Assembly: GCA_903901975.1 (NCBI GenBank)
Contig: CAIUTB010000143.1
Coordinates: 1 to 64,000, forward strand
Length of the DNA stretch: 64,000 nt
Direction of reading: 5' to 3'
Source: an uncultured Bacteroidales bacterium
GTDB lineage: Bacteria > Bacteroidota > Bacteroidia > Bacteroidales > Paludibacteraceae
Below the pieces are notes generated by a model that saw only the letters and a program-made list of their open reading frames with translations, did no database searches and was not told the DNA's origin. Position numbers and translations under genes: made by a program. Shown one piece after another: positions 17,223-26,878 of this stretch. The number at the start of each line of letters is the position of its first letter. Positions within the stretch are counted from its first letter, which is position 1.

Positions 17223-19442
17223 TTAATTCAACCTGAAATTTGTCTCTTTCAGGTCTCTCGAATTTGTTCCTATAAACAGTTTATAGTTCCCCGGTTCAGT
17301 CCCATAGCTCATATCGGCACGATGAAATGCCAGCATATCTGGAGTAATTGTAAATGTAACCACCTTACTCTCGCCCATTTTTAGAGTAATTTTCTCAAAA
17401 CCTTTCAATTCTTTCACCGGTCGGGTAACACTTCCAACCAAATCGCGCACATAACACTGAACCACTTCTTCTCCTGCTACATTTCCGGTGTTGCTAACTC
17501 TTACCGAAGCTTTCAACTCGCCTTTTTCAGCCAGCTCTTTGCCGGAAAGTTTGATATCAGAATAAGCAAATGTGGTGTAACTCAACCCAAAACCAAATGG
17601 ATACAGTGGATCGTTCGGACAATCGATATAGCGTGATTTATATTTCGGATTGGAAAGATAGTTAGGCCGTCCAGTATTTTTCTCATAATAATAAATCGGC
17701 ACTTGTCCCAGGTTTCGGGGGAAAGTCATAGTAAGTTTACCGGAAGGATTGTATTTGCCAAAAAGAACCTGAGTGATGGCTTTTCCACCCATTGTTCCCG
17801 GAAACCATGCTTCCAGAATGCCATCTGCGAGTTCACTTTCTTTGGATAAATCAAGCGGACGACCGTTCATCAATACCAGCACGATGGGTTTATTCAGTGC
17901 TTTCAGTTTTTCGAGTAATTCGGTTTGAACTCCTGGAATATTGATGCTGGTACGACTGGTTGCTTCGCCACTCCATTCGCAGCTTTCGCCCAATACATAT
18001 ACTATTTTTGAAGCGCCACGGGCAGAAGATATGGCAGTAGCAAATCCACTGCGGTCGTCGCCTTGTACTTTGCAGCCTTCGGCATACGTTACATTTGCGT
18101 CACCATTATAAGCTTTAAGTTCATCTAATACAGATTTCATAAAGTTCCAGTCGCCGGCTGCTTTCCACGAACCCAATAAATCTCGGGTTGACGTGGCCAA
18201 TTGACCAATAACGGCTATCTTTTCATCTTTTTTCAGAGGAAGGGTATTGTTTGAATTCTTGAGCAATACCATCGACTTTTTAGCCACATCCAACGATGCT
18301 TCGAGGTGAGCAGGCGAATAAACTTCACGTTTCTCACGGGCTTCGTTACAATAGCGGTAGGGATCGTCGAATAAACCAAGCAGAAATTTCACTTTCAGAA
18401 TACGATGAACAGCCTCGTTTACAGCCTGTAAGGGCACTTCACCACTTTCAACCTGTTTTTTCAGGTATTTGTAGTACACTTCACCCTGCATATCCATATC
18501 AACACCGGCTTTGGCAGCCATTTTTCCGGCTTCAGCTTCGTTGGCCACCACACCGTGATTCAGCATTTCGTTGATGGAAGTATAATCGGTCACTACAAAA
18601 CCTTTGAAATGAAGATGTTTGCGCAGAATATCTTTGAGCAGGTAAACACTTCCTGAAGCAGGAATGCCATTCAGTTCGTTGAAGGACGACATGACACTCA
18701 TAGCTCCGGCATCGATAGCGGCTTTGTAAGGTGGCAAATAGGTGTCCAGAAAAACACGTTCTGACATATCGACCGTGTTATAATCACGACCGGCCAGCGG
18801 TGCGCCGTATCCTGCAAAGTGTTTTACACATGCAAGAACAGTAAGCGTGTCGGCCAGACTTTTTCCCTGAAAACCATGAACACGTGCTGCGGCAATTTTA
18901 GAACCAAGGTATGGATCTTCACCGGCACCTTCCGAAACTCGTCCCCAACGAGGTTCTACCGATATATCGCACATGGGAGCAAATGTCCAGTTGATACCTG
19001 ATGCCGCAGCTTCGGCAGCCGAAACGCATGCAGATTTTTCAATGGCTTCCATATCCCACGATGCCGATTCACCGAGCGAAATGGGGAATATGGTTTTATG
19101 CCCGTGAATCACATCGTAACCAAATAATAATGGGATGTGCAACCTTGATTCTTCTACGGCAATTTTCTGAAGTTTGTGAGTGAAGGCCGCAGTGTGAGCA
19201 TTGAATATATTTCCACAATTCCCTTTACGGATTTCGTCCATATATCCTTTTTTGAGTGATGGTCCGGTCACATCCCAGTCACTGCTATAAAGAACCATCT
19301 GACCAATTTCTTCGTCGAGCGTCATTAGACGCATCACCGAATCAACTTTAAAATCAATTTTCTTATCTTCTGCTGTTTGAGAATATTGACAGGAACTCAT
19401 AATAATCACTGAAAATAAAATCGGAAGAAAAATATATTTCAT
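17223..19442 (-). CDS. bglX: Glycoside hydrolase family 3 beta-glucosidase, lipoprotein
   Basis: 739 aa. The lipobox MSSC (Cys18) predicts an envelope lipoprotein. The GH3 N-terminal barrel (about 40-350) contains KHF (207-209) and the nucleophile Asp286 in GFVVTDYTSI. The GH3 C-terminal domain (about 390-600) and a fibronectin type III-like domain (about 640-735) follow. This is the BglX/BglB architecture, acting on beta-linked gluco-oligosaccharides by retaining hydrolysis. It is not inside a SusCD-type locus: neighbours are a phosphoesterase and ribosomal protein L19. The exact linkage specificity (beta-1,3, beta-1,4 or xyloside) is not readable. Normal length, no damage seen. Confidence 0.9.
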   Translation of the reverse strand: MKYIFLPILFSVIIMSSCQYSQTAEDKKIDFKVDSVMRLMTLDEEIGQMVLYSSDWDVTGPSLKKGYMDEIRKGNCGNIFNAHTAAFTHKLQKIAVEESRLHIPLLFGYDVIHGHKTIFPISLGESASWDMEAIEKSACVSAAEAAASGINWTFAPMCDISVEPRWGRVSEGAGEDPYLGSKIAAARVHGFQGKSLADTLTVLACVKHFAGYGAPLAGRDYNTVDMSERVFLDTYLPPYKAAIDAGAMSVMSSFNELNGIPASGSVYLLKDILRKHLHFKGFVVTDYTSINEMLNHGVVANEAEAGKMAAKAGVDMDMQGEVYYKYLKKQVESGEVPLQAVNEAVHRILKVKFLLGLFDDPYRYCNEAREKREVYSPAHLEASLDVAKKSMVLLKNSNNTLPLKKDEKIAVIGQLATSTRDLLGSWKAAGDWNFMKSVLDELKAYNGDANVTYAEGCKVQGDDRSGFATAISSARGASKIVYVLGESCEWSGEATSRTSINIPGVQTELLEKLKALNKPIVLVLMNGRPLDLSKESELADGILEAWFPGTMGGKAITQVLFGKYNPSGKLTMTFPRNLGQVPIYYYEKNTGRPNYLSNPKYKSRYIDCPNDPLYPFGFGLSYTTFAYSDIKLSGKELAEKGELKASVRVSNTGNVAGEEVVQCYVRDLVGSVTRPVKELKGFEKITLKMGESKVVTFTITPDMLAFHRADMSYGTEPGNYKLFIGTNSRDLKETNFRLN

Positions 19443-19598
19443 TTATATATACTTTTGAATAACATTAAAGATTGAGATAAAATTACTCTTATAACAAAAT
19501 AATTGCCCATTAAATATATTAATTAATCGAAAAATTAATTTTTAATCAGTAAAAATAATTATGAGCTTTTAAAATGTTCTCTCCAAAATACTATAAAC

Positions 19599-19637
19599 AA
19601 AGAAAGAGAAATCCGTTTATCGAATTTCTCTTTCTTT
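19599..19637 (-). terminator. Terminator of rplS
   Basis: A perfect 14-bp inverted repeat (19599-19612 with 19624-19637, 11-nt loop) lies 23 bp after the rplS stop on the minus strand and is rich in AAAG/CTTT. It is followed by a T-containing tail. Confidence 0.65.
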
Positions 19638-19659
19638 ATTTCTTTGAAGAATATCGTTA

Positions 19660-20007
19660 TTATACACGTCTTTCCTTGATTCTTGCCTTTTTACCGGTAA
19701 GCGCACGTAAGTAATACAATTTAGCACGACGAACTTTACCACGTTTGTTGACGGTAATGCTTTCGATAAATGGTGAATCCATTGGGAAAATACGTTCCAC
19801 TCCTATGTTTCCTGAAATTTTACGAACAGTAAAACGTTTTTTACCTTCGTGTCCAACAATTTTGATAACATCACCACGATATTCCTGAATACGTTCCTTG
19901 CTACCCTCAATAATACGGTAAGCAACGGTTACAGTGTCACCTGCTTTGAATTCAGGGTGTGATGTTTCGACCAAAAATGCTTGTTCTGCAACTTTAATTA
20001 AGTCCAT
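19660..20007 (-). CDS. rplS: 50S ribosomal protein L19
   Basis: Structural protein of the large ribosomal subunit at the 30S-50S interface. The 115-aa sequence has the family core: [40 protein letters not shown] and the basic [11 protein letters not shown]. Length normal. It stands alone on the minus strand between its own promoter and terminator, rather than in the rpsP-rimM-trmD-rplS operon of Proteobacteria. A Bacteroidota promoter (CTTG, 19 bp, TAATTTTG) precedes it by about 85 bp, leaving a leader of about 80 nt. Confidence 0.97.
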   Translation of the reverse strand: MDLIKVAEQAFLVETSHPEFKAGDTVTVAYRIIEGSKERIQEYRGDVIKIVGHEGKKRFTVRKISGNIGVERIFPMDSPFIESITVNKRGKVRRAKLYYLRALTGKKARIKERRV

Positions 20008-20092
20008 TATAGCTCTGTGTTTAAATGAATAATATGCGCAATATTCACAGACCTTACTTATTCTGTCAGAGATTACGCTAAAATTTGGACTG

Positions 20093-20123
20093 CAAAATTA
20101 GTTCTTTTTTTTGAATTGACAAG
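20093..20123 (-). promoter_or_regulatory. Promoter of rplS
   Basis: Minus-strand CTTG (20123-20120), 19-bp spacer, TAATTTTG (20100-20093); one mismatch to TTTG-N19-TAnnTTTG. Located about 86 bp before the rplS ATG. Confidence 0.5.
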
Positions 20124-20159
20124 GCATTTTTATAATTCAGATTGAAATAATTTCGATTT

Positions 20160-21221
20160 TCAGATAATTTCGCCACTCCCGATACATATCTTTGAATTAG
20201 CATCGTAAATCACACCAAATTGACCCGGTGCAATTCCCTGTAGTTTTTGAGTTGAAATCAGATGATATCCTTCCGGAGTTTTCATAATCTTTCCTTTGCT
20301 GAATTCAGGTGTATGGCGAATTTTGAATCTAATGTCAATTTCCGTTTGAGAATTGTGCCAAACATTTTCAGTAATAAAATGAAAATCACGCATCGTGAAT
20401 TCATTTCCGTATTGCGTATCTACCTCAAATCCTTTTGAAGCATAAATAATATTAGCGGGGACATCTTTCTTAATGACATACCATGGACCACCTGAAAGAC
20501 CAAGTCCCTTACGCTGCCCAACTGTGTGAAACCAATACCCTTTGTGTTTTCCTAATATTTTTCCGGTTTCCAGTTCGACAATTGGACCTTCCTTTTCACC
20601 CAAATAACGGCGTATAAAATCATTATAATTGACCTTTCCCAAAAAACAAATTCCCTGGCTGTCCTGACGCTTGGCACTTGGCAAATTAGCTGAATCGGCT
20701 ATAGTACGTACTTCAGTTTTCATTAAATGACCAATGGGAAACATGAGCTTGGAAACCTGCAGATAATTGATCTGTGCCAAAAAATCGGTCTGGTCTTTCA
20801 CCGGATCGTTGGCCGTTCCAAGATATATTTTCCCATCTTGCTCAACAGTCGTAGCATAATGGCCGGTTGCCGTTTTATCAAAATCCTTCCCAACTCGCTC
20901 CTCAAACACTCCAAATTTAATTAGTTTGTTGCACATTACATCGGGATTAGGCGTCAAACCAAGCTTAATTTTATCAATCGTGTACGAAACCACATTTTGC
21001 CAGTAATCCGCGTGCAAATCAACCACCTCGAGCTTACAGCCATATTTACGTGCAACCAGCGAAGCCATTTCGATATCTTCTTCTGAAGTACAATGCAACA
21101 ATTCATCGTCATCCATCCCAATTTTGATGTAAAACAAAGTGGGTGTGTACCCTGCCTCTTTCAACAGATGAACCACCACTGAGCTATCAACACCTCCTGA
21201 TAATAATGCTGCTATATTCAC
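20160..21221 (-). CDS. mnmA: tRNA-specific 2-thiouridylase MnmA
   Basis: Inserts sulfur at position 2 of wobble uridine 34 in tRNA-Lys, -Glu and -Gln. The 353-aa protein has the PP-loop SGGVDSS near residue 8, the conserved NPDVMCNK with the first catalytic Cys, TGHYA, and the second catalytic Cys in GICFLGKV. The C-terminal domain has the GLSGGPWYV and KIRHTP motifs. The start codon is GTG (21219-21221): no ATG is available upstream before the preceding stop, and the SGGVDSS loop needs this start. It follows the LuxR-type regulator gene by 28 nt and may be co-transcribed with it. Confidence 0.94.
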   Translation of the reverse strand: MNIAALLSGGVDSSVVVHLLKEAGYTPTLFYIKIGMDDDELLHCTSEEDIEMASLVARKYGCKLEVVDLHADYWQNVVSYTIDKIKLGLTPNPDVMCNKLIKFGVFEERVGKDFDKTATGHYATTVEQDGKIYLGTANDPVKDQTDFLAQINYLQVSKLMFPIGHLMKTEVRTIADSANLPSAKRQDSQGICFLGKVNYNDFIRRYLGEKEGPIVELETGKILGKHKGYWFHTVGQRKGLGLSGGPWYVIKKDVPANIIYASKGFEVDTQYGNEFTMRDFHFITENVWHNSQTEIDIRFKIRHTPEFSKGKIMKTPEGYHLISTQKLQGIAPGQFGVIYDANSKICIGSGEII

Positions 21222-21249
21222 TCTTTAATTGGAATTAATAAACTGGAAA

Positions 21250-21903
21250 TTAAATATAGTATTCAGCCATATCCACAATGCCGGCACGCATGGCGTACTT
21301 TGTGGCTTCGTGAACATTATTTACTTCAATTTTACGAAATATATTTTTTCGGTGTGTCATGATGGTATGTATACTAACAAAGCGTTTAACGGCAATTTCT
21401 TTAGTAGTTTTACCTAATGCCATATCTTTCAGAATTTCCTGTTCCGTGATAGTCAAAATTTGTTTCGGATTCAGATTATTATGAGATTTATTTGTATTAA
21501 TCAGCATATTACTCACATAATTACAGATATACCGAATACCCTTCAAAGCATCTTTGAATGCCCTGAAAATTTCTTCTTTAGCCGAATCCTTCATTAATAT
21601 GCTAAACGAGTGAGTATTATAAAGTACCGAACGTAAAAAGTCATCACTTAATTCAGCTGAAAACAAAATCCAATCAACACGTTCAAATCGTGCCTGCATG
21701 ATAACCAAATCGTTTGCACTTTCAAAATCGAATAAGGTATAATCGAGAATTACCAGAGAGTCAGGAAACTCGGTAAGCAAGTCAATCAATTGGGCTTTTT
21801 CACAAGCCTCAATAATATCAAATACCTCTGGTTGGCCTTGAAACAGATAATACCAACCTGCTTTGGAAATATCCTGATTATCTGATATAATTATTTTTCT
21901 CAT
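21250..21903 (-). CDS. LuxR/NarL-type response regulator
   Basis: 217 aa: an N-terminal receiver domain (1 to about 120) with phosphoacceptor Asp54 in VILDYTL and conserved Lys105, then a LuxR helix-turn-helix (about 150-210; TITEQEILKDMALGKTTKEI). It should bind DNA when phosphorylated, but the acidic pair near the start is only ISDNQD. No histidine kinase is adjacent. Its gene lies just after the porPKLMN operon but behind a terminator, so it is probably transcribed separately; a link to T9SS control is inference. It is not PorX, which has a different output domain. A TAATTTTG -7-like sequence is at 21947-21940. Confidence 0.85.
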   Translation of the reverse strand: MRKIIISDNQDISKAGWYYLFQGQPEVFDIIEACEKAQLIDLLTEFPDSLVILDYTLFDFESANDLVIMQARFERVDWILFSAELSDDFLRSVLYNTHSFSILMKDSAKEEIFRAFKDALKGIRYICNYVSNMLINTNKSHNNLNPKQILTITEQEILKDMALGKTTKEIAVKRFVSIHTIMTHRKNIFRKIEVNNVHEATKYAMRAGIVDMAEYYI

Positions 21904-21980
21904 TTGCCACTTTCATTTGGAATCATCATATTTGGTTTGCAAAATTACGGAATATCTGAGCTTTTTCAGCATAAAAAAAA

Positions 21981-22008
21981 AAAAAAGACGACAAAAGTCG
22001 TCTTTTTT
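21981..22008 (-). terminator. Terminator of the porPKLMN operon
   Basis: A perfect 12-bp hairpin (21981-21992 with 21997-22008, AAAA loop on the plus strand) ends in T-runs on the minus strand, 21 bp after the porN stop. An A14 run precedes the GACGAC on the plus strand, giving a long U-tail. Confidence 0.85.
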
Positions 22009-22029
22009 AATAGTTCTATGTTCTGAGAT

Positions 22030-22938
22030 TTAATACTCCCACAAGTCTTCTTCAAAATTTAGCAACTCAGTTTCAATACGGTTTTGTTCTTTATGAATGC
22101 GGTCATAAGTCAATTCCGATTCTAATAACATACGGTTAAACATATTGCTATCACCCATAATATAGCTTGCATACAATTTCTGAGCAAAGTACTCATCGTA
22201 TGTCAAACGAGCAGTTTCATTACCATTTGGAATCAGATACTGTCGGGCTAAATAGGGACGAAGTTCATCAAATGCAAACCAACAAAGTACTGACTCCTGA
22301 AAGAATTTCATAGGATTCTTTGATAGTGAATTGTCGGGGTGTAATGCATAAATCGGAGCAATAGCTATAATTTTCGAATACATACGTGAAGTATGTTTAT
22401 CAAAAAATATAATTTCCTGAATCATAAATTTAAACTGATTCTTTACATAATTATAATACTGGTCACCAACAATTTTTGCCTGTTTGGTAATCGGATTAAT
22501 CTGAATCAGATTATTATCCATATTATTATCATAGGCAAAAACCTTTGATAACTCATCACCCTCTAAACGCGCACTATCATTAAAAGATGGAACAATTTCC
22601 CTCGCGTTTCGCCGGTATACCGGAACGCCCTTACAAATTGCATCCAGCATAGTACGAAACAAGCTTTTGTACTGATCATTAGAGCGCATAGGAAAATAAA
22701 GCTGATAATTTTGCTTATCACGCAAATCAACAATACGGTAAACTTTCCTTGACCATACTATATCGTCCCACCGGTGATTTACATTTGCAATAGTGTCAAC
22801 TAAAGCATCCATTTCTGTGGTAAGAATTCTTACATTTCCCTTTTTGTCGAAGAAAGACACCTGTTTTTCCTGAGCTAAAAGGATTCGGGGAAAAAGAGTT
22901 GTTATCAGAACCAACGAAACAATACAATATTTTTTCAT
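22030..22938 (-). CDS. porN: Type IX secretion system protein PorN/GldN
   Basis: 302-aa exported protein with signal peptide MKKYCIVSLVLITTLFPRILLA. In the PorK/PorN ring, PorN is the periplasmic partner of the lipoprotein PorK under the outer membrane. The sequence has the family core (DIVWSRKVYRIVDLRDKQN, QYYNYVKNQFKFMIQEI, CWFAFDELRPYL). Last gene of the porP-K-L-M-N operon, 33 nt after porM, followed by a strong terminator. Length fits the family. Required in other species for export of proteins carrying the T9SS C-terminal domain, such as those at 35720 and 47159 here. Confidence 0.92.
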   Translation of the reverse strand: MKKYCIVSLVLITTLFPRILLAQEKQVSFFDKKGNVRILTTEMDALVDTIANVNHRWDDIVWSRKVYRIVDLRDKQNYQLYFPMRSNDQYKSLFRTMLDAICKGVPVYRRNAREIVPSFNDSARLEGDELSKVFAYDNNMDNNLIQINPITKQAKIVGDQYYNYVKNQFKFMIQEIIFFDKHTSRMYSKIIAIAPIYALHPDNSLSKNPMKFFQESVLCWFAFDELRPYLARQYLIPNGNETARLTYDEYFAQKLYASYIMGDSNMFNRMLLESELTYDRIHKEQNRIETELLNFEEDLWEY

Positions 22939-22971
22939 ATTAACAAATTTTTATTTGTATAATTTTAAATT

Positions 22972-24504
22972 CTAAATCTGGACCTGAATCAAGCCAAGGC
23001 TTCTTTGTTTACCATCAGGTCCCACAGCTTTAATATTTTTAAGAGTTAGAATATCACCACCTTCCAGTTTATCGATATCAGATAACATTCTGGAACTTAA
23101 GCGTGAACCGGTTGTGTTTACCGAACCGAATATAGTTACCATCGTAAATGATGTTACAGTAAAGTTCGCTTTAATAAGCTCATCCTGACCGTAACTGGCA
23201 ATAACTGACACTCCTGATTTCAGTGTTCTTTTAGTCAGAACACCATCCTGAATTACCCTTGGAATATTTCCTGCATCATTATACTGAAGGAATGATTTGG
23301 GATCGGGAATATATTTTACACGATACGATCCACCTCCCATAGCTAAATCTTTTCCGTCAATTTTAGCATAAACAGAAATATTAATCTCACCATCTTGTGT
23401 TGGGCGAATGATATATTTTCCTCCTACTTTATTCATAGTTCCACCTGCGATTCGTACCGAAACATTTTCGGAGGCAACTCCGGGAACAGAAATGCTGAAT
23501 TTGTTATCAATACCACGGTACACAACATTCAAATCTTCATTCGAAAGGGTTGCGGATGGATCACCAACAATATAATCACTTTTAAAAGGATATGATTTTG
23601 TATTTCCATCATTTCCCTTAATTTTGATAAAGCCTGTATAATTAAACGAACCTGATTTCGAGCAATTAACTTCATATAATCCTTTTCTTACAGACGAACC
23701 TCCGACAAAATATTCAGGAGTCAGGGTTGAATCTTTTGCAGATAAAACAACCTGTGCAGAGTACTTTCCACCTCTGATAACATATCTTGAATTAGGAACT
23801 ACAAATGCTGAGATTTGATTCACTCGAAAATCCTTCATATCAGTCTGTGCTTTCAGATACTGAACAATCTCGGCTTCAGACGTACGGACATCACTTTGGT
23901 ATTTAGTCAGAATCGTTACAACCGCAGAAACAGGCATCATTTCAAACATAGCATCTTCCCATGATATACCATGGGCATCGTTTGTGGAAAAAATAGTCCG
24001 ATACATTTTTTGTTTACGCTCGTTTCCGTCCGAGAGTTTTACCAGATAGTCACGGTATTGATCAATTTTCTCTTTAAGTTCTTTTCCATGTCCACCTATC
24101 AAGCCATATTCTCCGGCTTTATCCAGATTGTCTTTTGCCTTTATCTGCTCAACATAAGCGCTGTCATTGGCCTCATTTTTATCAGCCAGACGAATAATTT
24201 TCCGCTTAAAATCTTCAATATATTTATAGGTTTCATCCGATTTAAGCCTTACCTGATTAGCCAGTTTAAGCCAGTCACCTACCTTAGTTGGATTTTTAGT
24301 ATTCATATCCTGAAAATCAGCGTAAAGATCTTTATTTCTGGCTTCAGACGATTCAATTGTTTTATGCAAACTATTATCCACCATCGTAAATCCATTCAAA
24401 ATTTCGCTCGATACATTTAATGCCAGCATAGCTGTCAGCACTAAATACATCATACCTATCATTCGTTGCCTGGGCGTTTCGGGACAATTCTTGGCTCCAC
24501 TCAT
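22972..24504 (-). CDS. porM: Type IX secretion system motor protein PorM/GldM
   Basis: 510 aa. The N-terminus SGAKNCPETPRQRMIG is cytoplasmic. A single membrane helix follows at about 17-35 (GMMYLVLTAMLALNV), then a long periplasmic shaft of four domains: a helical bundle (about 40-220) and Ig-like beta domains. With PorL it forms the proton-driven rotary motor that powers T9SS and, in gliders, movement; the periplasmic tip meets the PorKN ring. The E in the membrane helix region used for torque in PorL is not here. Third from the end of the operon, 50 nt after porL. Family length is matched. Confidence 0.94.
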   Translation of the reverse strand: MSGAKNCPETPRQRMIGMMYLVLTAMLALNVSSEILNGFTMVDNSLHKTIESSEARNKDLYADFQDMNTKNPTKVGDWLKLANQVRLKSDETYKYIEDFKRKIIRLADKNEANDSAYVEQIKAKDNLDKAGEYGLIGGHGKELKEKIDQYRDYLVKLSDGNERKQKMYRTIFSTNDAHGISWEDAMFEMMPVSAVVTILTKYQSDVRTSEAEIVQYLKAQTDMKDFRVNQISAFVVPNSRYVIRGGKYSAQVVLSAKDSTLTPEYFVGGSSVRKGLYEVNCSKSGSFNYTGFIKIKGNDGNTKSYPFKSDYIVGDPSATLSNEDLNVVYRGIDNKFSISVPGVASENVSVRIAGGTMNKVGGKYIIRPTQDGEINISVYAKIDGKDLAMGGGSYRVKYIPDPKSFLQYNDAGNIPRVIQDGVLTKRTLKSGVSVIASYGQDELIKANFTVTSFTMVTIFGSVNTTGSRLSSRMLSDIDKLEGGDILTLKNIKAVGPDGKQRSLGLIQVQI

Positions 24505-24554
24505 TGAAATTCTTCTCTTTTATTATTTCCTTTAGTTCTAAAATTTCCGTTTGC

Positions 24555-25421
24555 CTAGCTTAATGCATTTAACATATTACCATACACCTGATTTAAATCT
24601 GCAACCTGTTGAGCTAATTTAGTGGTACCTGTTTTGAATTTATCTGCTTCAGCTGCTGCAACCGTCGTAGCTGTTTTCATTTTCTGTACATCACCAACAA
24701 TAACAGCTAATTCGTCGTTTACCGAGCGTAAACGTTCATTCTGTTGAGTCAGACCTTCTGTTTGAGCTTGTATGTTTTTCAACTGAATTTCATAAATAGA
24801 ATTGATAGAAGACAGATTCTTATTAATTTCTTCTACTTTTCCAGCATACATTTTTGTATTTTTCTCTACAGCTTCCATTCCATCTGAAATACCTTTATAT
24901 GAAGAGGATAACTGAGAAGTAGAACCGTTTAGTTCATCCTGAGTTTTAGCAAACTTACTTGTTGCCTGCGTTGCATTATCCATAGTCTTCACAAATTGAT
25001 CTGTCGCTCCTACTACATTCGATAGTCCGCTAAACTGTTGTGCTGTTGTTGTCAGATTTTTAATGCCTTCCGACAGTTTTTTCACATCATCATCGTTGAT
25101 AGTTTCAGTGTAATTCAAACCCACTGCACGCGAAACTACTCCGCTATTTTGAGTCGTTTCCTTAGCATTACCTTCTTCGAAATCATATATCTTATCCCAA
25201 TCGTAATTTTTATGAGGTTTATCGAGAATGCCCAATGCAAATAAAAATGCTTCTACCGACATACCAATCCCAAGCATAAGACTGGCACCGTTAAGGTGCA
25301 AAATTTTAAACATGGCACCAATAATTACGACAGATGCTCCTAAGCTATATGCTTTAGCTAAAATGGATTGTACATCAGGTGAGTTCCACCAGAGATCAAA
25401 TTTAGATTCTTTTACTGACAT
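24555..25421 (-). CDS. porL: Type IX secretion system motor protein PorL/GldL
   Basis: 288 aa. Two N-terminal membrane helices (about 22-42 and 46-66; GASVVIIGAMFKIL, LGIGMSVEAFLFALGI) are followed by a cytoplasmic, coiled-coil-rich tail of about 200 residues. The second helix has the conserved Glu in SVEAFLF that in GldL carries protons for the motor. The tail has repeated heptads (AQQFSGLSNVV, EKNTKMYAGKVEEI). PorL surrounds the PorM dimer as a pentamer in solved relatives. Between porK and porM in the canonical order. Confidence 0.94.
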   Translation of the reverse strand: MSVKESKFDLWWNSPDVQSILAKAYSLGASVVIIGAMFKILHLNGASLMLGIGMSVEAFLFALGILDKPHKNYDWDKIYDFEEGNAKETTQNSGVVSRAVGLNYTETINDDDVKKLSEGIKNLTTTAQQFSGLSNVVGATDQFVKTMDNATQATSKFAKTQDELNGSTSQLSSSYKGISDGMEAVEKNTKMYAGKVEEINKNLSSINSIYEIQLKNIQAQTEGLTQQNERLRSVNDELAVIVGDVQKMKTATTVAAAEADKFKTGTTKLAQQVADLNQVYGNMLNALS

Positions 25422-25446
25422 TTTTTCTGTTCTTTAAATTTCTTAA

Positions 25447-26811
25447 TTATTCACCATTATATGAACGCACGCATCTAAATCCAATATATGGACGACTTTC
25501 GTTCTGATATTCGTAGGTTTTTACTCCACATTGAAGATAATAAGCTATATCTTTCCAAGAGCCACCTTTTACAACTTTGCGTTTCAATAAATCTGAATCT
25601 TCTGTTTTTGCGTTATATTGAAAACTAGGGTTCATGTCAGAAACCAAGGTGGAACTTGATTCGTTATAGGCTGTTGAAGTCCATTCTGCGACATTTCCAG
25701 CCATATCGTACAATCCATAATCATTTGGAGAGAATGATGCTACTTTCATTGTTGTAGCTCCCATATCGTCGGTATAACTACCACGCATTGGTTTAAAATT
25801 AGCCATATAACAGCCTTTGTTATCTCTTATGTAATTCCCTCCCCAAGGATACAATCCTAATTTACGACCACCTCGTGCAGCATATTCCCACTCGGCTTCA
25901 GTTGGTAAACGGTAGTCCTGAACTCCAATCTGATTTTGACTGTTATATAACTTAGTTCTCCATTGACAAAAAGCTTGTGCCTGTTCCCAGGTTACACCTA
26001 CAACCGGATAGTTTGAGAATCCCGGATGCGAGAAATACATTCTCATTTTTGGATCGTTGTACGCAAACTGGAAGTCACGTAACCACATAATGGTATCAGG
26101 ATAAACGTTTACGATTCTGGTAGAAATTAAATCCCTACGACTTATCAACTTTCTTTTGATCGTTGTATTTTTTATAACTCCATTCTCAACATAAGAAGTA
26201 TCGATTCTAACCTCTGCATTTTTAGGATAGGCACCGGTATTTACATTGTATCGGTTTTGAGCTAAAGCTGCCTGATCATAATTTATCCATTCATACTTGT
26301 ACTGAAGTTTACCCGGATTAATTTGTTTTTTTATTCCCAATGAATTATTATCTGTAAAAAAGAGTTGTTCTAAAACATTTCGGACCTCTTCGTCTTTAGA
26401 ATTCCATGGAATACGCGATTTCCAGTTTAGACGAGCCACTTCTGGTACAGCTTCATCGGTTTGATTTCTCACTTTCTGACGGAACTCATCTTTTCCAGCA
26501 ATAACTAACATACGTAAAGCGATTGAATCACGAACCCAATATACAAATTGTTTATATTTATCATTGGTTATTTCTGTCTCATCCATCCAAAATGCTTCCA
26601 CTGTGACATTAATGGATTTATCATTGAAAGTTCCGATAGCTGACTGGTCATTTGCTCCCATTAAAAAAGAACCCCTCTTTACGAAAACCATACCATAAGG
26701 TTGAGCTTCATAAAAACTGTAATTTCCACCAAGGCCTGTTAATTCTCCGGCAGGTTTATTACAGGAAGCAATCAGGAGCGCCAGTACAATAATTATCAGA
26801 TATTTTTTCAT
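25447..26811 (-). CDS. porK: Type IX secretion system ring lipoprotein PorK/GldK
   Basis: 454-aa lipoprotein: signal peptide and lipobox IASC (Cys17). The body is a formylglycine-generating-enzyme (SUMF1) fold with FVKRGSFLMGA, VEAFWMDETEITNDKYKQFV, GVTWEQAQAFCQWR, LPTEAEWEYAARGG, NVAEWT and YIGFRCVR. The fold has a structural role here: PorK forms a large ring with PorN at the inner face of the outer membrane. Second gene of the operon. A second SUMF1-type lipoprotein, GldJ-like, is encoded at 53544-55037. Confidence 0.93.
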   Translation of the reverse strand: MKKYLIIIVLALLIASCNKPAGELTGLGGNYSFYEAQPYGMVFVKRGSFLMGANDQSAIGTFNDKSINVTVEAFWMDETEITNDKYKQFVYWVRDSIALRMLVIAGKDEFRQKVRNQTDEAVPEVARLNWKSRIPWNSKDEEVRNVLEQLFFTDNNSLGIKKQINPGKLQYKYEWINYDQAALAQNRYNVNTGAYPKNAEVRIDTSYVENGVIKNTTIKRKLISRRDLISTRIVNVYPDTIMWLRDFQFAYNDPKMRMYFSHPGFSNYPVVGVTWEQAQAFCQWRTKLYNSQNQIGVQDYRLPTEAEWEYAARGGRKLGLYPWGGNYIRDNKGCYMANFKPMRGSYTDDMGATTMKVASFSPNDYGLYDMAGNVAEWTSTAYNESSSTLVSDMNPSFQYNAKTEDSDLLKRKVVKGGSWKDIAYYLQCGVKTYEYQNESRPYIGFRCVRSYNGE

Positions 26812-26878
26812 ATTCGTACTATTTTATTATGTTGAAATAAAAAACGTTGGTATTAATTATTTATCAATTACTTGATTA

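Noticed and set aside
21250-21903. PorX, the T9SS regulator
   Set aside because: PorX carries a receiver and a PglZ-type output domain; this protein ends in a LuxR helix-turn-helix and is too short.
25447-26811. Formylglycine-generating (sulfatase-modifying) enzyme
   Set aside because: The SUMF1 fold is present, but the gene order and lipobox identify the T9SS ring protein PorK; sulfatase genes are not in the window.
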